A DNA stretch of 64,000 bases, taken from DATMNI01 sp963817515 (GTDB taxonomy: Bacteria; Acidobacteriota; Terriglobia; Bryobacterales; Bryobacteraceae). A program made the translations under genes and the position numbers. Positions 1 through 10,341 of this stretch are shown here, piece by piece (the stretch's first letter is position 1; every line of letters starts with the position of its first letter). The stretch is taken from assembly GCA_963817515.1 (NCBI GenBank), contig CAWFPJ010000031.1:248001-312000 (forward strand), written 5' to 3'. Below the pieces are notes generated by a model, which searched no databases, had not been told where the DNA came from, and saw only the letters and a list, made by a program, of their open reading frames with translations.

Positions 1-2485
1 GCACCTTGTCGTTTTTCGCCAGCCGCTCGGCGATCAACCCGGACTGCTGGTTGAAAAAATCGAGAATCGACTGGCGCTCCTCTGCCTTCGGCGCGCGAGA
101 TAATACAAGGCGGTAGGCTCGCTCGATCTGCTGTTCGGCAGAAAGGCCGCCGTCGTTCAGCACACGGCTGGCAAGCACTCGGGACCACTCCATCACCAGC
201 TCGTCATTCATCAGGGCCAGCGGCTGTGTGGGCGTCACCGTGGCGTTGCGGCGCGGGCAAGGCTCGTGGGTATCCGGAAAATCAAAGGCCTCGAACATGG
301 GATAGCGCAAGTTTCGTTTTACGAAGACATACACGCTCCGGCGATCTGCCTCGGCCTGATCCTTTTCCGTTTTCCAGTTCAGATAATTCGATCGCGGCAT
401 GCTGACGCCCGGCGGCAGCGGCGGATAAACGCCTGGCCCGCCCATCGCCATGTTCAGCTCGCTGCCCACAAACAGCATCGCATCGCGGATGACCTCACCT
501 TCCAGGCGGCGCCGCTCAAAGCGCCATACCAGTTTGTCGTGGGGATCCACTTCAGCCGCGTGCGCCTGGTAGGCCGAAGATTGCTGGTAGGCGCTCGACA
601 GCATGATCAGGCGGTGCATTTTCTTCGTGCTCCATCCGTTCTCCACGAATGATGATGCCAGGTAGTCCAGCAGTTGCGGGTTGCTCGGCCGCTCGCCCAT
701 TACGCCGAAATCGCTGGGGCTGCCGACAATGCCTTGCCCGAAATGATAGTGCCAGATACGATTCGCCATCACACGGGGAGTCAGTGGGTTGTTGGCGTCG
801 GCCAGCCAATTAGCCAGCGCCGTACGCCGGCCGCTGGAATTCAAGCCTTCCGGCGGGATAATCTTCGCCGGAGCCGGATCGAGAATCGTCAGGAAGCCGG
901 GCTGAACCTCATCGAGCGGCGCATCCCACACGCCTTTCGCCAGAACGTGCGTGGGCGGCGCTTCACGCCCCTGGTCCATCATTACCTCCGCCATCGGGGG
1001 ATCCGGCGGCTTGATCGAATCGTATTGTGCCAGCTCTTTCTTCAACGCGAAGTAGCGCTCTTTGGCCTCGCCGTTCAGGCTTTTCTCGAGCGCGGCTTCC
1101 TTAGGCAATCGGCTGGCGCTGCGATAATAAACCTGCCATTGCATGGCCGTGCGCTTCTCAGGCGGGGTAAAGACGGCCTCCTGCGCGTCCTTGGGGAACA
1201 TGCCAATGGATTGTTTGGTGGTGTCCAGGCGGACGGTTTCGAATATGTCGTGAATCCCGGCCCGGATATCGCGGGTCTTCGCGTCCCACTCGGCGTATTG
1301 CTGCTGGTAGCGCGCGGCCTGCTCGCCGTTCAGCAGGCTGGTGCGGTCCGAATTGGTCGTGCCCGCGAAGAAGGCCTCCAGCTTGTAATAGTCCTTCTGC
1401 AGGATCGGGTCGAATTTGTGGTCGTGGCACTTGGCGCAACCGTAGGTCAGGCCCATGAAAACCGACGCCACGGTGTCCGTGATGTCATCCAGAATCTCCT
1501 GGCGCATGATGATCGGGTTGGCCAGGTTGCTTTCGTCGGGCCACAGGCGATTGAACCCGGTGGCCACCTTCGCCGCCGCATCGTTGGGATATATTTCGTC
1601 GCCTGCGATCTGCTCCTTGATGAAGCGGTCGTAGGGCCGGTCCTGGTTGAAGGCCTCAATCACGTAGTCACGGTAGCGCCAGACGTTGGGCCGCGTCTCA
1701 TCGGCTTTGAAGCCCTGCGTGTCGGCATAGCGCGCCAGGTCGAGCCAATGGCGGCCCCAGCGCTCGCCATAGTGCGGTGACGCCAGCAGTTCATCCACAA
1801 CTTTTTCGAACGCTTGAGGCGAATTGTCTGCCAGGAAAGCCTGAACCTGTTCCGGCGTGGGCGGCAAGCCGATCAGGTCGAAATACGCCCGGCGGATCAG
1901 TGTGGCCCTGTCGGCAGGGGGATTCGGCTGAAGGTTCTTTTCTTCCAGCTTTGCCAGGATGAAGGCGTCAATGGGCGTTCGGACCCAGTTCTTGGCTTTC
2001 ACCGAAGGCAAGGCTGGCTTCACGACCTTCTGGAAAGCCCAAAACTTGCGCTGCGCGTCGGTAAACTTTTTCTCGGTCGGCGCAGTGGCACCCGGCACAG
2101 GCGCGGCCAGCGTTACCTTCGAGTCCCATTCGGCGCCGCTGTCGATCCACGCCTTCAGCACCGCGATCTCTTCACCGCTCAGCTTGCCGCCCAGCGGCAT
2201 TTGCGGCTGTTCCTGTCCGGCGACATGCTTGTACAAACGGCTCGCAGCGGCATCCCCCGGAACCATGGCAGGGCCGTGTTGGCCGCCCTTTAGAGCGCCT
2301 TCACGGCTCTTCAGATCCAGGTTGGCCATCGGATTGGCCAGCCCGTGGCATTGCATACACTTCTGCGACAGGATCGGGGCAACGTCATTCGCAAACGAGA
2401 CCTTTTTCGTTGTCTGCGCAGCTAACGGCGCATAGACCAGCAAGACCGGCAGGGTCCAAACCAATGGACGGATTCTCTCCAACAT
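1..2485 (-). CDS. PSD1-type cytochrome c / DUF1549 / DUF1553 secreted protein (3' end outside window)
   Basis: An unbroken frame of about 828 codons runs from an ATG at 2485 (AGCGGAGG ahead of it) off the left edge, so the C-terminus is missing. Residues 1-23 form a signal peptide ending near AAQ. A planctomycete-type cytochrome c domain follows, with haem motif CMQCH at residues 43-47. A DUF1549 domain then carries a second CAKCHDHKFDP motif near residue 349. The distal part (about residue 550 on) has the DUF1553 pattern, including NPLTPRVMANRIWHYHFG. Such proteins are abundant in Planctomycetes and Acidobacteria and are thought to act in the periplasm on complex organics; no substrate is established. 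A divergently transcribed Tat-exported Gfo/Idh/MocA protein next door is a common companion. The family call is firm, the function unknown. Confidence 0.93.
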   Translation of the reverse strand, partial: MLERIRPLVWTLPVLLVYAPLAAQTTKKVSFANDVAPILSQKCMQCHGLANPMANLDLKSREGALKGGQHGPAMVPGDAAASRLYKHVAGQEQPQMPLGGKLSGEEIAVLKAWIDSGAEWDSKVTLAAPVPGATAPTEKKFTDAQRKFWAFQKVVKPALPSVKAKNWVRTPIDAFILAKLEEKNLQPNPPADRATLIRRAYFDLIGLPPTPEQVQAFLADNSPQAFEKVVDELLASPHYGERWGRHWLDLARYADTQGFKADETRPNVWRYRDYVIEAFNQDRPYDRFIKEQIAGDEIYPNDAAAKVATGFNRLWPDESNLANPIIMRQEILDDITDTVASVFMGLTYGCAKCHDHKFDPILQKDYYKLEAFFAGTTNSDRTSLLNGEQAARYQQQYAEWDAKTRDIRAGIHDIFETVRLDTTKQSIGMFPKDAQEAVFTPPEKRTAMQWQVYYRSASRLPKEAALEKSLNGEAKERYFALKKELAQYDSIKPPDPPMAEVMMDQGREAPPTHVLAKGVWDAPLDEVQPGFLTILDPAPAKIIPPEGLNSSGRRTALANWLADANNPLTPRVMANRIWHYHFGQGIVGSPSDFGVMGERPSNPQLLDYLASSFVENGWSTKKMHRLIMLSSAYQQSSAYQAHAAEVDPHDKLVWRFERRRLEGEVIRDAMLFVGSELNMAMGGPGVYPPLPPGVSMPRSNYLNWKTEKDQAEADRRSVYVFVKRNLRYPMFEAFDFPDTHEPCPRRNATVTPTQPLALMNDELVMEWSRVLASRVLNDGGLSAEQQIERAYRLVLSRAPKAEERQSILDFFNQQSGLIAERLAKNDKV

Positions 2486-2638
2486 GGCCTCCGCTCCTTT
2501 TCGGAATGGTATATCGACTAATATATCAGCAAAGAACGAAAGAGAATGCAAACAACGGCAACTTGTCGATGCTTCAGTCGGGCCGCGTCGCGATCCCCCG
2601 CGATCCGGCTCTGCGGCTGGAATTCTGACGATATCATT

Positions 2639-2679
2639 AGCTGTGTAGCAAGCTGTGTAACACTCGGGCACGGAAGGAG
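2639..2679 (+). promoter_or_regulatory. 12-bp tandem repeat and Shine-Dalgarno in the divergent intergenic region
   Basis: The 202-bp gap between the divergent cytochrome and oxidoreductase genes holds a 12-bp direct repeat (AGCTGTGTAGCA at 2639-2650, then AGCTGTGTAACA at 2651-2662, 11 of 12 identical). A strong Shine-Dalgarno, AAGGAG at 2674-2679, lies 8 bp before the ATG at 2688. The repeat sits where an operator could lie, but no regulator is known. The rest of the gap is AT-richer and shows nothing else I recognise. Confidence 0.4.
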
Positions 2680-2687
2680 CACCAAAT

Positions 2688-3902
2688 ATGCACTCACGCC
2701 GGAATTTTGTGGAAGGTGTAGCCGCCGGGCTGGCGGGCACGCTGGTGGGACACGATCGTTTGTGGGGCGCTAACGACCGGATTCGACTCGGCATTATAGG
2801 GGCAGGCGCGCGCGGGCAACAAATCATGCGCCAGGCGATCGCATGCCCGAATACCGAAATGGTCGGGATCGCCGACATTTACACTAAGAGGTTCGAAGAA
2901 ACGAAGAGTTTTGCGCCGCACGCCAAAACCTACCTGGACTACCGCCACTTGCTGGAAGACAAGAGCATTGACGCGGTACTGATTGCCACACCTCAGCACC
3001 TGCATGCCGAACACTTCGTCGCCTCGCTTGAAGCCGGCAAACATGTCTACCAGGAAAAGACGATGGCCTTCACGGTGGAGCACGCCAAGCGCATGCGGTC
3101 GGCTTATCAACGGGCCGGAAAGCGCACCGTGCAGATCGGCCACCAAGGATGCTCGATGGGGCAGAACACCGATGCTGCCGATTTCCTGAAAACCGGTGAT
3201 GTCGGAAAGATCACGGCCATTCACAGCCACATGTTTCGCAACACCGCCAACGGCCACCCGCAATGGTCGCGTCCCATCCTTCCCGACATGACCGCGGAAA
3301 ATATCATCTGGAAGTCCTTTGAGGGTGAGGCCGCCCACCATGAATTTGATCCGAACCGCTATATCAACTGGCGGTTTTTCTGGGATTACTCCGGTGGCAA
3401 TTTCTACGAGAACATGTGTCACCAGCTGGCCTTCTGGTATAAGATCATGAACCTCCAGATTCCTACGGTCGTGTATACCGGCGGCGGGGTCTACCTCTGG
3501 AAGGACGGACGGGAAGTGCCGGACACGATGAATGTGACTATGCAGCACCAGGAAGAGATCCTTTTCACCTGGGACTCTGGTTTCGGTAACAGTGAACTCG
3601 GCATTACGGAGCATGTGCTGGGCACCGACGGAACCATTTTCAATGCCAGCGAAATGGACGGGCCGGTGCGCTACATTCCGCAAAAAGTAAATCGACCTAA
3701 CGGAGTTGAGGTGCTAGGGAAGAAAACCGCTGATCGCAACGCCCACATGCAGAATTTCCTCGACTGCATCCGCTCCGGCAAGGAGCCGAACGCGCCGGTC
3801 GACCTGGGCTTCCGTGTCGCAATCGCTTGCCGCATGTCGGTGGACAGCTACCGCCAGAACCGCGCGGTTCGGTGGGACCCGAAGAAAGAAGAGATCGTGT
3901 AG
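2688..3902 (+). CDS. Gfo/Idh/MocA family oxidoreductase with Tat signal
   Basis: This 404-residue protein begins with a twin-arginine signal (SRRNF at residues 3-7, then a hydrophobic stretch), so it is probably exported folded with its cofactor. The Rossmann nucleotide-binding loop GIIGAGARG lies at residues 35-43. The family's EKP-like motif appears as YQEKT near residue 122, where Thr replaces the usual Pro. The C-terminal half has the family's alpha/beta substrate domain, including WRFFWDYSGGNFYENMCHQ. Members are NAD(P)-dependent sugar or cyclitol dehydrogenases; the substrate cannot be told here. The start is fixed by the AAGGAG 8 bp upstream. It faces the PSD1 protein gene across a shared promoter region, suggesting a periplasmic carbohydrate-degrading role. 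Confidence 0.93.
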   Translation: MHSRRNFVEGVAAGLAGTLVGHDRLWGANDRIRLGIIGAGARGQQIMRQAIACPNTEMVGIADIYTKRFEETKSFAPHAKTYLDYRHLLEDKSIDAVLIATPQHLHAEHFVASLEAGKHVYQEKTMAFTVEHAKRMRSAYQRAGKRTVQIGHQGCSMGQNTDAADFLKTGDVGKITAIHSHMFRNTANGHPQWSRPILPDMTAENIIWKSFEGEAAHHEFDPNRYINWRFFWDYSGGNFYENMCHQLAFWYKIMNLQIPTVVYTGGGVYLWKDGREVPDTMNVTMQHQEEILFTWDSGFGNSELGITEHVLGTDGTIFNASEMDGPVRYIPQKVNRPNGVEVLGKKTADRNAHMQNFLDCIRSGKEPNAPVDLGFRVAIACRMSVDSYRQNRAVRWDPKKEEIV

Positions 3903-4054
3903 GCACAGTTGCGGCAAGCGCTATCCTTCTGAACCGGCTATCGTTCCTGGAGGTTGCTTCGTCAAAGTGATGCGGAGCTACGTTCCCGGGCCGCGGCGAA
4001 ATCTTTCCATTGCTGCCACGGGGCAATCCGATACTGATCGCTGATAGAGGATCC

Positions 4055-6484
4055 ATGATTCAGAACCTACGTTTTGCCGCGCGGATGCTGCGGAAACAGC
4101 CGGGCTTTACCATCATTGCGGTGCTGACCCTTGCGCTTGGTATTGGCGCGACCTCAGCGGTGTTCAGCCTGATCCACGGCGTCCTGCTGGCGCCGCCTCC
4201 CTATGATCAACCGCAGCGGCTCGTGCTGGTTCAGTCCGCCCGCGCCGACGGCCGGCCAATGACAAGCTCGCAGGCTTGGGCCGCGGCGCAGTGGATGGAG
4301 TGGCAGAAACAGTCCAAATCATTTGACTCCTTCGCGGGCTACGCGTGGACTTTCAACTTCCTTGTCCGGTCCGACGGCAGCGAGTCCATGGAGGGAATGG
4401 CGGTCACACGCGACTACTTCCGCGTGCTCGGTCTCAAACCCTTCCTCGGCCGGACCTTTCTTGACTCGGAAACCGGAGTGCCGCCGGCCCCCGTGATCAT
4501 ACTCGGGTACGACCTTTGGCAGCGGAAGTTCAATGGCGATCCCCACATCATCGGAAAAACGGTGCTCATGAGCCGCCGTGACGTTCCGCCCACGGTGGTC
4601 GGGGTGATGCCGCCCGGCGTCCGGTTTCTCCCGTCGCCTGGCGCTGCGCAGGAACCAAACTACAACGTGAACGCGACCGTGGATTTCTGGCTGCCGGCCG
4701 CTCCCGACCCGGCCGGGCTCAGGTCGCCGCAATGGGATGTTGTAGCGCGGTTGCAGCCTGGCACCTCTCCGCAGCAAGGGCAGGAGGAACTCCGGCTGAT
4801 CACAGCCCGGCAGGCGCAAGCCGAGCATGACTTTGAAGGCTTCACGCCGCGGGCGCAATCCCTCACCGCCGAATTGAATCACGATGGCCGCCGCATCCTG
4901 CTGCCGCTGCTGGGCGCTGCAGCGCTCGTCCTTCTGATCGCGTGTGGAAACGTTGCGGCTCTGCTGCTGGTGCGCGGCTTTCAGAGACAACAGGAATATG
5001 CCGTTAGAACCGCTATGGGAGTGGCTCGTTCCGCTCTCTTTCTCCAGGTAGCGACGGAGAGTCTGCTGCTGGCGGTCGCGGGCGGGGTGGTTGGCATCGG
5101 GTTGGGCTTCGGCGTGGTCAGCCTCTTCAAGCTGATTGGTGGACACGCCATCCCGCGGCTGGATGCGGTGACGACGGCCTGGCCGGTGGTGGCCTGCGGA
5201 TTCGGCGCGGCAATCCTCGCAGCTGGCCTGGCCGGAATCGTTCCCGCCTTCCGCGCCACGCAAATGGATCCCATGCAGGCATTGAAGAGCGCCGGGCCGA
5301 AAAGCAGCGCCGGGCGTGGCGAACGGCAGTTGCTGCGCGGCGTCACAATAGTGCAAACCGCGCTGACCCTGGCGCTGCTGGTGGGCGCAGGCCTGCTGAT
5401 TCGCACCATGATCAACGTCTCCAACATCCGGGCCGGTTACGACGTGGGCCACACTCTGACCATGACGGTTACCACGGTGAGGGGAGACTCGGCCGACTTT
5501 CACCGGCGGGCTCTGGAGCAGGTGGCCAAGATTCCCGGCGTGCAGAACGCCGCTTTCGCGTGGGGCACGCCCTTGACCGGCAACAGTTGGCCGGGCACGG
5601 TCGAAATCGAAGGGCAGCCGGCGGCTATGAAGGCGAGTGATCGGATCTCGGTGCCGCTGCGCTCGGTCACACCGGGGTATTTCCACCTGCTCGGGCTGGC
5701 GATTTCCGATGGACGGGATTTCCGCTCCACAGATGACCGGCGTGCGCCCCGGGTCGCCGTCATCAATCAGGCGCTGGCGGAGCGCTACTTTCCGCAGGGC
5801 ACGACGATCGGGAAGAAGCTTTGGTTTGCCGCGCGGGACAAGCCGTCCACGGAGATCATTGGTGTGGTGACGAATGGCCGGACCGGCGATTTGACGCAGG
5901 CGCCCGAACCCGAGATCTACCTTTCCTTCTGGCAGGCGACCCCGTTTTCCAAAGACCTGGTCCTGCGAACAGTGGGGGATCCGCGCTCCGTGATGGCGGC
6001 CGTACCCCGCGCCTTGCACGCAGTGGAGCCGACCGCCGCCGTCGAAAACATCAAAACCCTGGAGCAGATCCGCAACGATTCGCTGGCCTCGCGGACGTTC
6101 GCGATGCAGTTGCTGGTCGGCTTTGCCGTGGTCGGGAGTGTGCTGACGCTGGTCGGCATCTATGGCGTACTCTCGCTGTCGGTAGCGGCGCGGCGGCGCG
6201 AAATTGCGATTCGGGCCGCGGTCGGAGCCCAGGGACGCGACATCCGGAACCTGGTTTTCGCGGAGGGCTTCCGATTGATCGCTGGGGGCGTAGTCTCAGG
6301 CATGGTCGCGGCGGTGGCGCTTTCCCGCGTGCTGAAATCCTTTCTCTTTCAAGTCGAGCCCAACGATCCCCTTACGCTGATCGGCGTGGGCCTGCTGTTC
6401 ACGTGTGTCGCGCTGTTGGCGTGCTGGGAGCCCACTCGCCGAGCGGCGAAGGTCGATCCGATTGAAGCCCTGCGATACGAGTGA
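4055..6484 (+). CDS. ADOP-type (acidobacterial duplicated orphan permease) ABC permease
   Basis: An 809-residue membrane protein. The ATG at 4055 (MIQNLRFAARMLRKQPGF) is preferred because GAGG lies 4 bp upstream; the frame stays open further upstream to 4010. The architecture is an N-terminal transmembrane segment (LTLALGIGATSAVFSL), a large MacB-like periplasmic domain, a first FtsX permease domain (about residues 275-420), a linker with another transmembrane segment and a second periplasmic domain, then a second FtsX domain (about 680-800) ending in the family signature RRAAKVDPIEALRYE. This duplicated layout is the ADOP family (TIGR03434), which forms large paralogous sets in Acidobacteria. 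No ATPase gene is adjacent, matching the 'orphan' description. The transported substrate is unknown. Confidence 0.93.
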   Translation: MIQNLRFAARMLRKQPGFTIIAVLTLALGIGATSAVFSLIHGVLLAPPPYDQPQRLVLVQSARADGRPMTSSQAWAAAQWMEWQKQSKSFDSFAGYAWTFNFLVRSDGSESMEGMAVTRDYFRVLGLKPFLGRTFLDSETGVPPAPVIILGYDLWQRKFNGDPHIIGKTVLMSRRDVPPTVVGVMPPGVRFLPSPGAAQEPNYNVNATVDFWLPAAPDPAGLRSPQWDVVARLQPGTSPQQGQEELRLITARQAQAEHDFEGFTPRAQSLTAELNHDGRRILLPLLGAAALVLLIACGNVAALLLVRGFQRQQEYAVRTAMGVARSALFLQVATESLLLAVAGGVVGIGLGFGVVSLFKLIGGHAIPRLDAVTTAWPVVACGFGAAILAAGLAGIVPAFRATQMDPMQALKSAGPKSSAGRGERQLLRGVTIVQTALTLALLVGAGLLIRTMINVSNIRAGYDVGHTLTMTVTTVRGDSADFHRRALEQVAKIPGVQNAAFAWGTPLTGNSWPGTVEIEGQPAAMKASDRISVPLRSVTPGYFHLLGLAISDGRDFRSTDDRRAPRVAVINQALAERYFPQGTTIGKKLWFAARDKPSTEIIGVVTNGRTGDLTQAPEPEIYLSFWQATPFSKDLVLRTVGDPRSVMAAVPRALHAVEPTAAVENIKTLEQIRNDSLASRTFAMQLLVGFAVVGSVLTLVGIYGVLSLSVAARRREIAIRAAVGAQGRDIRNLVFAEGFRLIAGGVVSGMVAAVALSRVLKSFLFQVEPNDPLTLIGVGLLFTCVALLACWEPTRRAAKVDPIEALRYE

Positions 6485-6537
6485 CCCTGGGGGATTAACG
6501 AGTTTTCGGGGGAGAACGGGTGGCTCTGGTCGCAGCC

Positions 6538-9500
6538 TTAGCGGAGCACGCGGCGGATAGCTTCCGAACGAAGGAACTTGCGCCGCAGGTCTTCATCGGT
6601 TAGCGAGTCCGCCAGTGAGCCGATGACGTGGCGGCAGCGCCCAAGATAGTGCTCGGCCAATGCCGGGTCGCCATAGGTGGAAGCCATATCGGCCGCAGCC
6701 AGCAGAATGTTCCACTCGATCACGGGACAGCGGTGCTGTTGAAGAATCCCCAAGGCAGTTTGATATTCCCGGCGGGCATCGGCGAATCTTTCTTCCGCCA
6801 CCGCCACGTCGCCCAGGATTTTGTGGCCCCATGCCGCGTGCTTGCGCGCCTTGCGCGGCTCGGCCAGCGCGACAGATTCAGAGGCGTAGCGATGCGCTTG
6901 CCTGGTGTCGCCCAGCACCAGCCAGTATCCGGCCAGTTCCGCTTTCAGGCGGATGTTGTAGCGCCACCGGAACCATATATCGGCCTCAAAAATCTCCTCA
7001 GCCCGGCGCAGGTGCTCCAGCGCGCGCTTCGGCTCACCCAGAGCGATATAGTCGCGCGCCAGGTTCACGTGTGAATTCGCTTCAGGCTTTCCATAGCCAT
7101 TTTCACGCGCGATCTGGGCGCCCTCCGTGTCCAGCCGGAGGGCGGTTTCGAAATCCTGCAATTCGCGGTGAACCCACCCCAGGGTGTTGGGATATCGCGA
7201 CAACCAGAACCGCTCGCGGTTTCTTTCGGCCAGCTTCAATCCCTCGCGCAAATCGCTGATCCCCTCGGAGAGCAGTCCGTGATTGAAATGCGCCATGCCG
7301 CGCACGAAAAGGTTCATGACGATGTGGTAAGGCAAGCCCAGATCGCGGGCCTTCTGCAAGGTCCAGTTCACGTCGTGGTCGGCGGCCTCATAATTCAGCT
7401 GCCAGGCGTGTAACAGGCCCGCGAATCCGACCCCTTCCAGCGCATGCAGCGGTGGCCCATGTTTTCTGAGAATCGGTACGGCCCGGGCGAAATACGTCTC
7501 GGCTTCCACCGTCGCTCCAAAACACAGCCGCTCCAAACCCAGCACCAGCTCGGCCGAAGCCGCCCCCAGTTCCGACCCGGCTGCCTGGGCGATCCCCAGC
7601 GCCCGGGTGGCATAATCGCGCGCAATTCCTAAGCGCCCCTGGTTGAACTGCGCCACCGCTGCCGCGCAGATCGCATTGACCCGCGCGTCCATATCGCCGA
7701 TCGCCTCCGCGGCCTTCTCGGCGTGCTCGAAAGCTTCAACCGCCTCCGGGAACTGCGAAAGCACAAGGCGAAGTTGCGCCGTCTGTTGGGCAGCCGCCAG
7801 TAAACGCACATGGCGGGTGCGGCCCTGCAGCCTTTCGGCGTTCGCGATGGCCCGATTCGACAGGCGCAGCGCCTCTTCGTTCGCAAATAAGCGTGCCGCG
7901 TGCGCCGCCGCGCAGATGAAAAACTCGGCGGCCTTGTCGAAGTCTCGCGCCAGCTCGAATAAGAAGGCCACCTGCGCCGCTCTTGCGGATATCGAACTCC
8001 CGTGTCGCACGAGCTCGGCTTCCGCCGTCGCCCGGCTCAACGCCGACCTTCGGCTGGGAGTCAGCATGTCGTAAATAGTGTGCTGGTACAGCACGTGAGA
8101 GAACGCGTACGAAAGCGAGAGGCTAAAATCCGGCAGTTCCTTTTCATGCAGGAAGCGGACAAAGAAATGCTCACGATCGAGCCGCCGCAGCCGATCCTCC
8201 ACGACCGCCGGCTCGACCTGCAGGACGTCCCCCACTATGCGCGAGTCGAACTCCTGGCCCTGAACGGCGGCGGCGCTCAGCAGCTCTAATTCGGCTGGAT
8301 CCAGCCGGTCAATCCGGCGCTGGATCATGCTCTTCACGGACACGGGCAGTTCCCGTTCGAGGGCATCCAGCGGTCCGTCGAGCATATCGCGGTCGCGCAA
8401 GTGCCTGACCAGGTCTGCCATGAAAAGTGGATTGCCTTCCGTCCGCCGGAAGATCAGCTCGGCGCAGCCCGGTGGCAAACTGCGCCCGGAACACTCCAGT
8501 TCTAAATAGCTGGCAACATCCTCGGCGCTGAGCAGCCCGAGGTTGACCTCGCGGCAGAGACTCTGCCTCTGCAGCTCTTGCCGCACGCCGATGAACGGGT
8601 GTTGAGCCAGAATCATCTCCGACGGGCGGTAAGCCATCACCACCAGTACGCGCAGGGCTGCCAGCCTCTGGGACAGGTAGGCCAGAAGCTCGGTTGTAGA
8701 AGCGTCCGCCCAGTGGAGATCATCCAGGAACAGGACCAGTGGCTGAATGCGCGAAACCTCCTGCAGGAACGCAGCCAGTTCACGTTTCATGCGTTCGCGC
8801 GAAGCCGCCTTTGCGTCGGAAACCACACCGGCGAAGGAGGGATCAGCCGAGGCCCACAGCGGCGCCACCTGCACGTACCAGGTCGGCGCGACCAGCTTCA
8901 TCAGGTCCCCAAATTCGCGGCCGCAGCCGCCGGAGAATAACGTTTCGAGCGCTTCGAGCACCGGCAGATATGCTTCGCTCGCCGCCAGCCGCTCCGAACA
9001 TCGGCCGATGGCCACCGCGCAATGCACCGCCCTCTTGCGCTGCTCCCTCAGGAATTGTTCAAACAGTGTGCTCTTTCCGATGCCGGGCTCCCCTGCAATG
9101 CAGAGCACCAGGCCATGACCTGAACACGCAGCCTCCCATCCCGAAAACATTTCTGCAAGCGCCCGCGCGCGGCCCACCACATGACCGCTGAAACGGTCCT
9201 CCGCGGGAACCACGATACGTTTCGAAGCCAGCGCCGCGCGTGCAGACTCAAACCGTTGCTCCCACGATCCGGCCGGCTCCGCGGGCGCGCCTTGCCGCGT
9301 AGGCGCATCCACCCCCGCGGCTTCTTCCACTTCTAACGGAAATACATCACCGATATCGCGCAGCCGCTTCTTTGGATCCTTTTCCAGGCAACGACGCAGC
9401 AAGCGGACCGGGCTGCCGGCCGGAAGTGCGCCCCAGTCCGGCTCCCTGTTCAATACAGCCACCAATATGTCGGGAACGGTCTCGCCGTGGAACAACTGCC

Positions 9501-10341
9501 TGCCCGTGAGCATTTCATACAGGACCACCCCGAACGCCCAGATGTCGGTGCGCTTGTCGACCGCCTTGCCGCGAGCCTGCTCTGGCGACATGTACGCAGC
9601 CGTGCCCAGGATCATTCCGGCCTCGGTTTGCGGGATAGTCGGGCCGGACGAGTTTTCGGAGCTCGGCGAATCGCCGGCTGGAGTCTGCGCCACCGCCAGG
9701 CCGAAATCCAGCACTTTGACTACGCCATCCGGATTGACCTTGACGTTGGCCGGTTTCAGATCCCGATGGACAATGCCCTTTTCGTGGGCCACCTCCAGTG
9801 CATCGGCCATCTGCCTGGCAATGTCCAGGGCCTCCGCCAGCGGCACCGCGCCTCTCGACATTCGCTTCGCCAGCGTCGGACCTTCCACCAGCTCCATGAC
9901 CAGGGCGCGGTCTTCCACGCTATAAATCGCCGCAATGTTCGGATGGTTCAAAGAGGCCAGCACCTTGGCCTCGCGGGCGAACCGCGCTATCCGCCCGGCG
10001 TCTTGCGCCACCGCCGCGGAAATAACTTTGATCGCCACTTCGCGGCCAAGCTTGGTATCGACGGCCCGGTAGACCTTACCCATACCGCCCTCGCCGAGCA
10101 TGGTAGTGATGCGATAATGCGCGATCGCTTTTGGAACGCCGTCGCGCATCATCAGGACTGATTCGGCCGCGGAAGCCAGATAAGCACCCACCGATCGGCT
10201 GGCCGGCCCGTCGAAGCGAAGCAGAGATTCTACTTCGGCGCGAACCGCGGCGGGCACCTGCCGCTGTGCGTAATGCTCTTCGCGCTCCGCAGGTGAGCGG
10301 TCAGCCAGTTCGTTGAACAGATCGATCGCATCCTGGTTCAT
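6538..10341 (-). CDS. Ser/Thr protein kinase with AAA ATPase and TPR domains
   Basis: From the ATG at 10341 this is 1267 residues. An N-terminal helical segment is followed by a Hanks-type kinase domain (about residues 76-330): glycine loop GEGGMGKVY, Lys105 in VAIK, catalytic HRDLKPAN (Asp194), DFGLA at 212, and SPEQARG as APE loop. An AAA_16-like NTPase follows, with Walker A GEPGIGKST (417-425) and Walker B VLFLDDLHWAD (about 536-546). The remaining roughly 600 residues are TPR-like helical repeats. This resembles large PknK/LuxR-like signal-transduction ATPases in which the kinase gates an NTPase/TPR scaffold. All catalytic residues are present, so it is probably active. The frame remains open to 10446, but ATG 10341 has GAAAGG at good spacing and matches the usual N-terminus. 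A TIGR02999 sigma gene is divergent from it. Confidence 0.94.
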   Translation of the reverse strand: MNQDAIDLFNELADRSPAEREEHYAQRQVPAAVRAEVESLLRFDGPASRSVGAYLASAAESVLMMRDGVPKAIAHYRITTMLGEGGMGKVYRAVDTKLGREVAIKVISAAVAQDAGRIARFAREAKVLASLNHPNIAAIYSVEDRALVMELVEGPTLAKRMSRGAVPLAEALDIARQMADALEVAHEKGIVHRDLKPANVKVNPDGVVKVLDFGLAVAQTPAGDSPSSENSSGPTIPQTEAGMILGTAAYMSPEQARGKAVDKRTDIWAFGVVLYEMLTGRQLFHGETVPDILVAVLNREPDWGALPAGSPVRLLRRCLEKDPKKRLRDIGDVFPLEVEEAAGVDAPTRQGAPAEPAGSWEQRFESARAALASKRIVVPAEDRFSGHVVGRARALAEMFSGWEAACSGHGLVLCIAGEPGIGKSTLFEQFLREQRKRAVHCAVAIGRCSERLAASEAYLPVLEALETLFSGGCGREFGDLMKLVAPTWYVQVAPLWASADPSFAGVVSDAKAASRERMKRELAAFLQEVSRIQPLVLFLDDLHWADASTTELLAYLSQRLAALRVLVVMAYRPSEMILAQHPFIGVRQELQRQSLCREVNLGLLSAEDVASYLELECSGRSLPPGCAELIFRRTEGNPLFMADLVRHLRDRDMLDGPLDALERELPVSVKSMIQRRIDRLDPAELELLSAAAVQGQEFDSRIVGDVLQVEPAVVEDRLRRLDREHFFVRFLHEKELPDFSLSLSYAFSHVLYQHTIYDMLTPSRRSALSRATAEAELVRHGSSISARAAQVAFLFELARDFDKAAEFFICAAAHAARLFANEEALRLSNRAIANAERLQGRTRHVRLLAAAQQTAQLRLVLSQFPEAVEAFEHAEKAAEAIGDMDARVNAICAAAVAQFNQGRLGIARDYATRALGIAQAAGSELGAASAELVLGLERLCFGATVEAETYFARAVPILRKHGPPLHALEGVGFAGLLHAWQLNYEAADHDVNWTLQKARDLGLPYHIVMNLFVRGMAHFNHGLLSEGISDLREGLKLAERNRERFWLSRYPNTLGWVHRELQDFETALRLDTEGAQIARENGYGKPEANSHVNLARDYIALGEPKRALEHLRRAEEIFEADIWFRWRYNIRLKAELAGYWLVLGDTRQAHRYASESVALAEPRKARKHAAWGHKILGDVAVAEERFADARREYQTALGILQQHRCPVIEWNILLAAADMASTYGDPALAEHYLGRCRHVIGSLADSLTDEDLRRKFLRSEAIRRVLR

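Noticed and set aside
4319..6019. 566-codon open frame on the minus strand
   Set aside because: Antisense of the ADOP permease, rich in Arg/His/Pro and with no domain.
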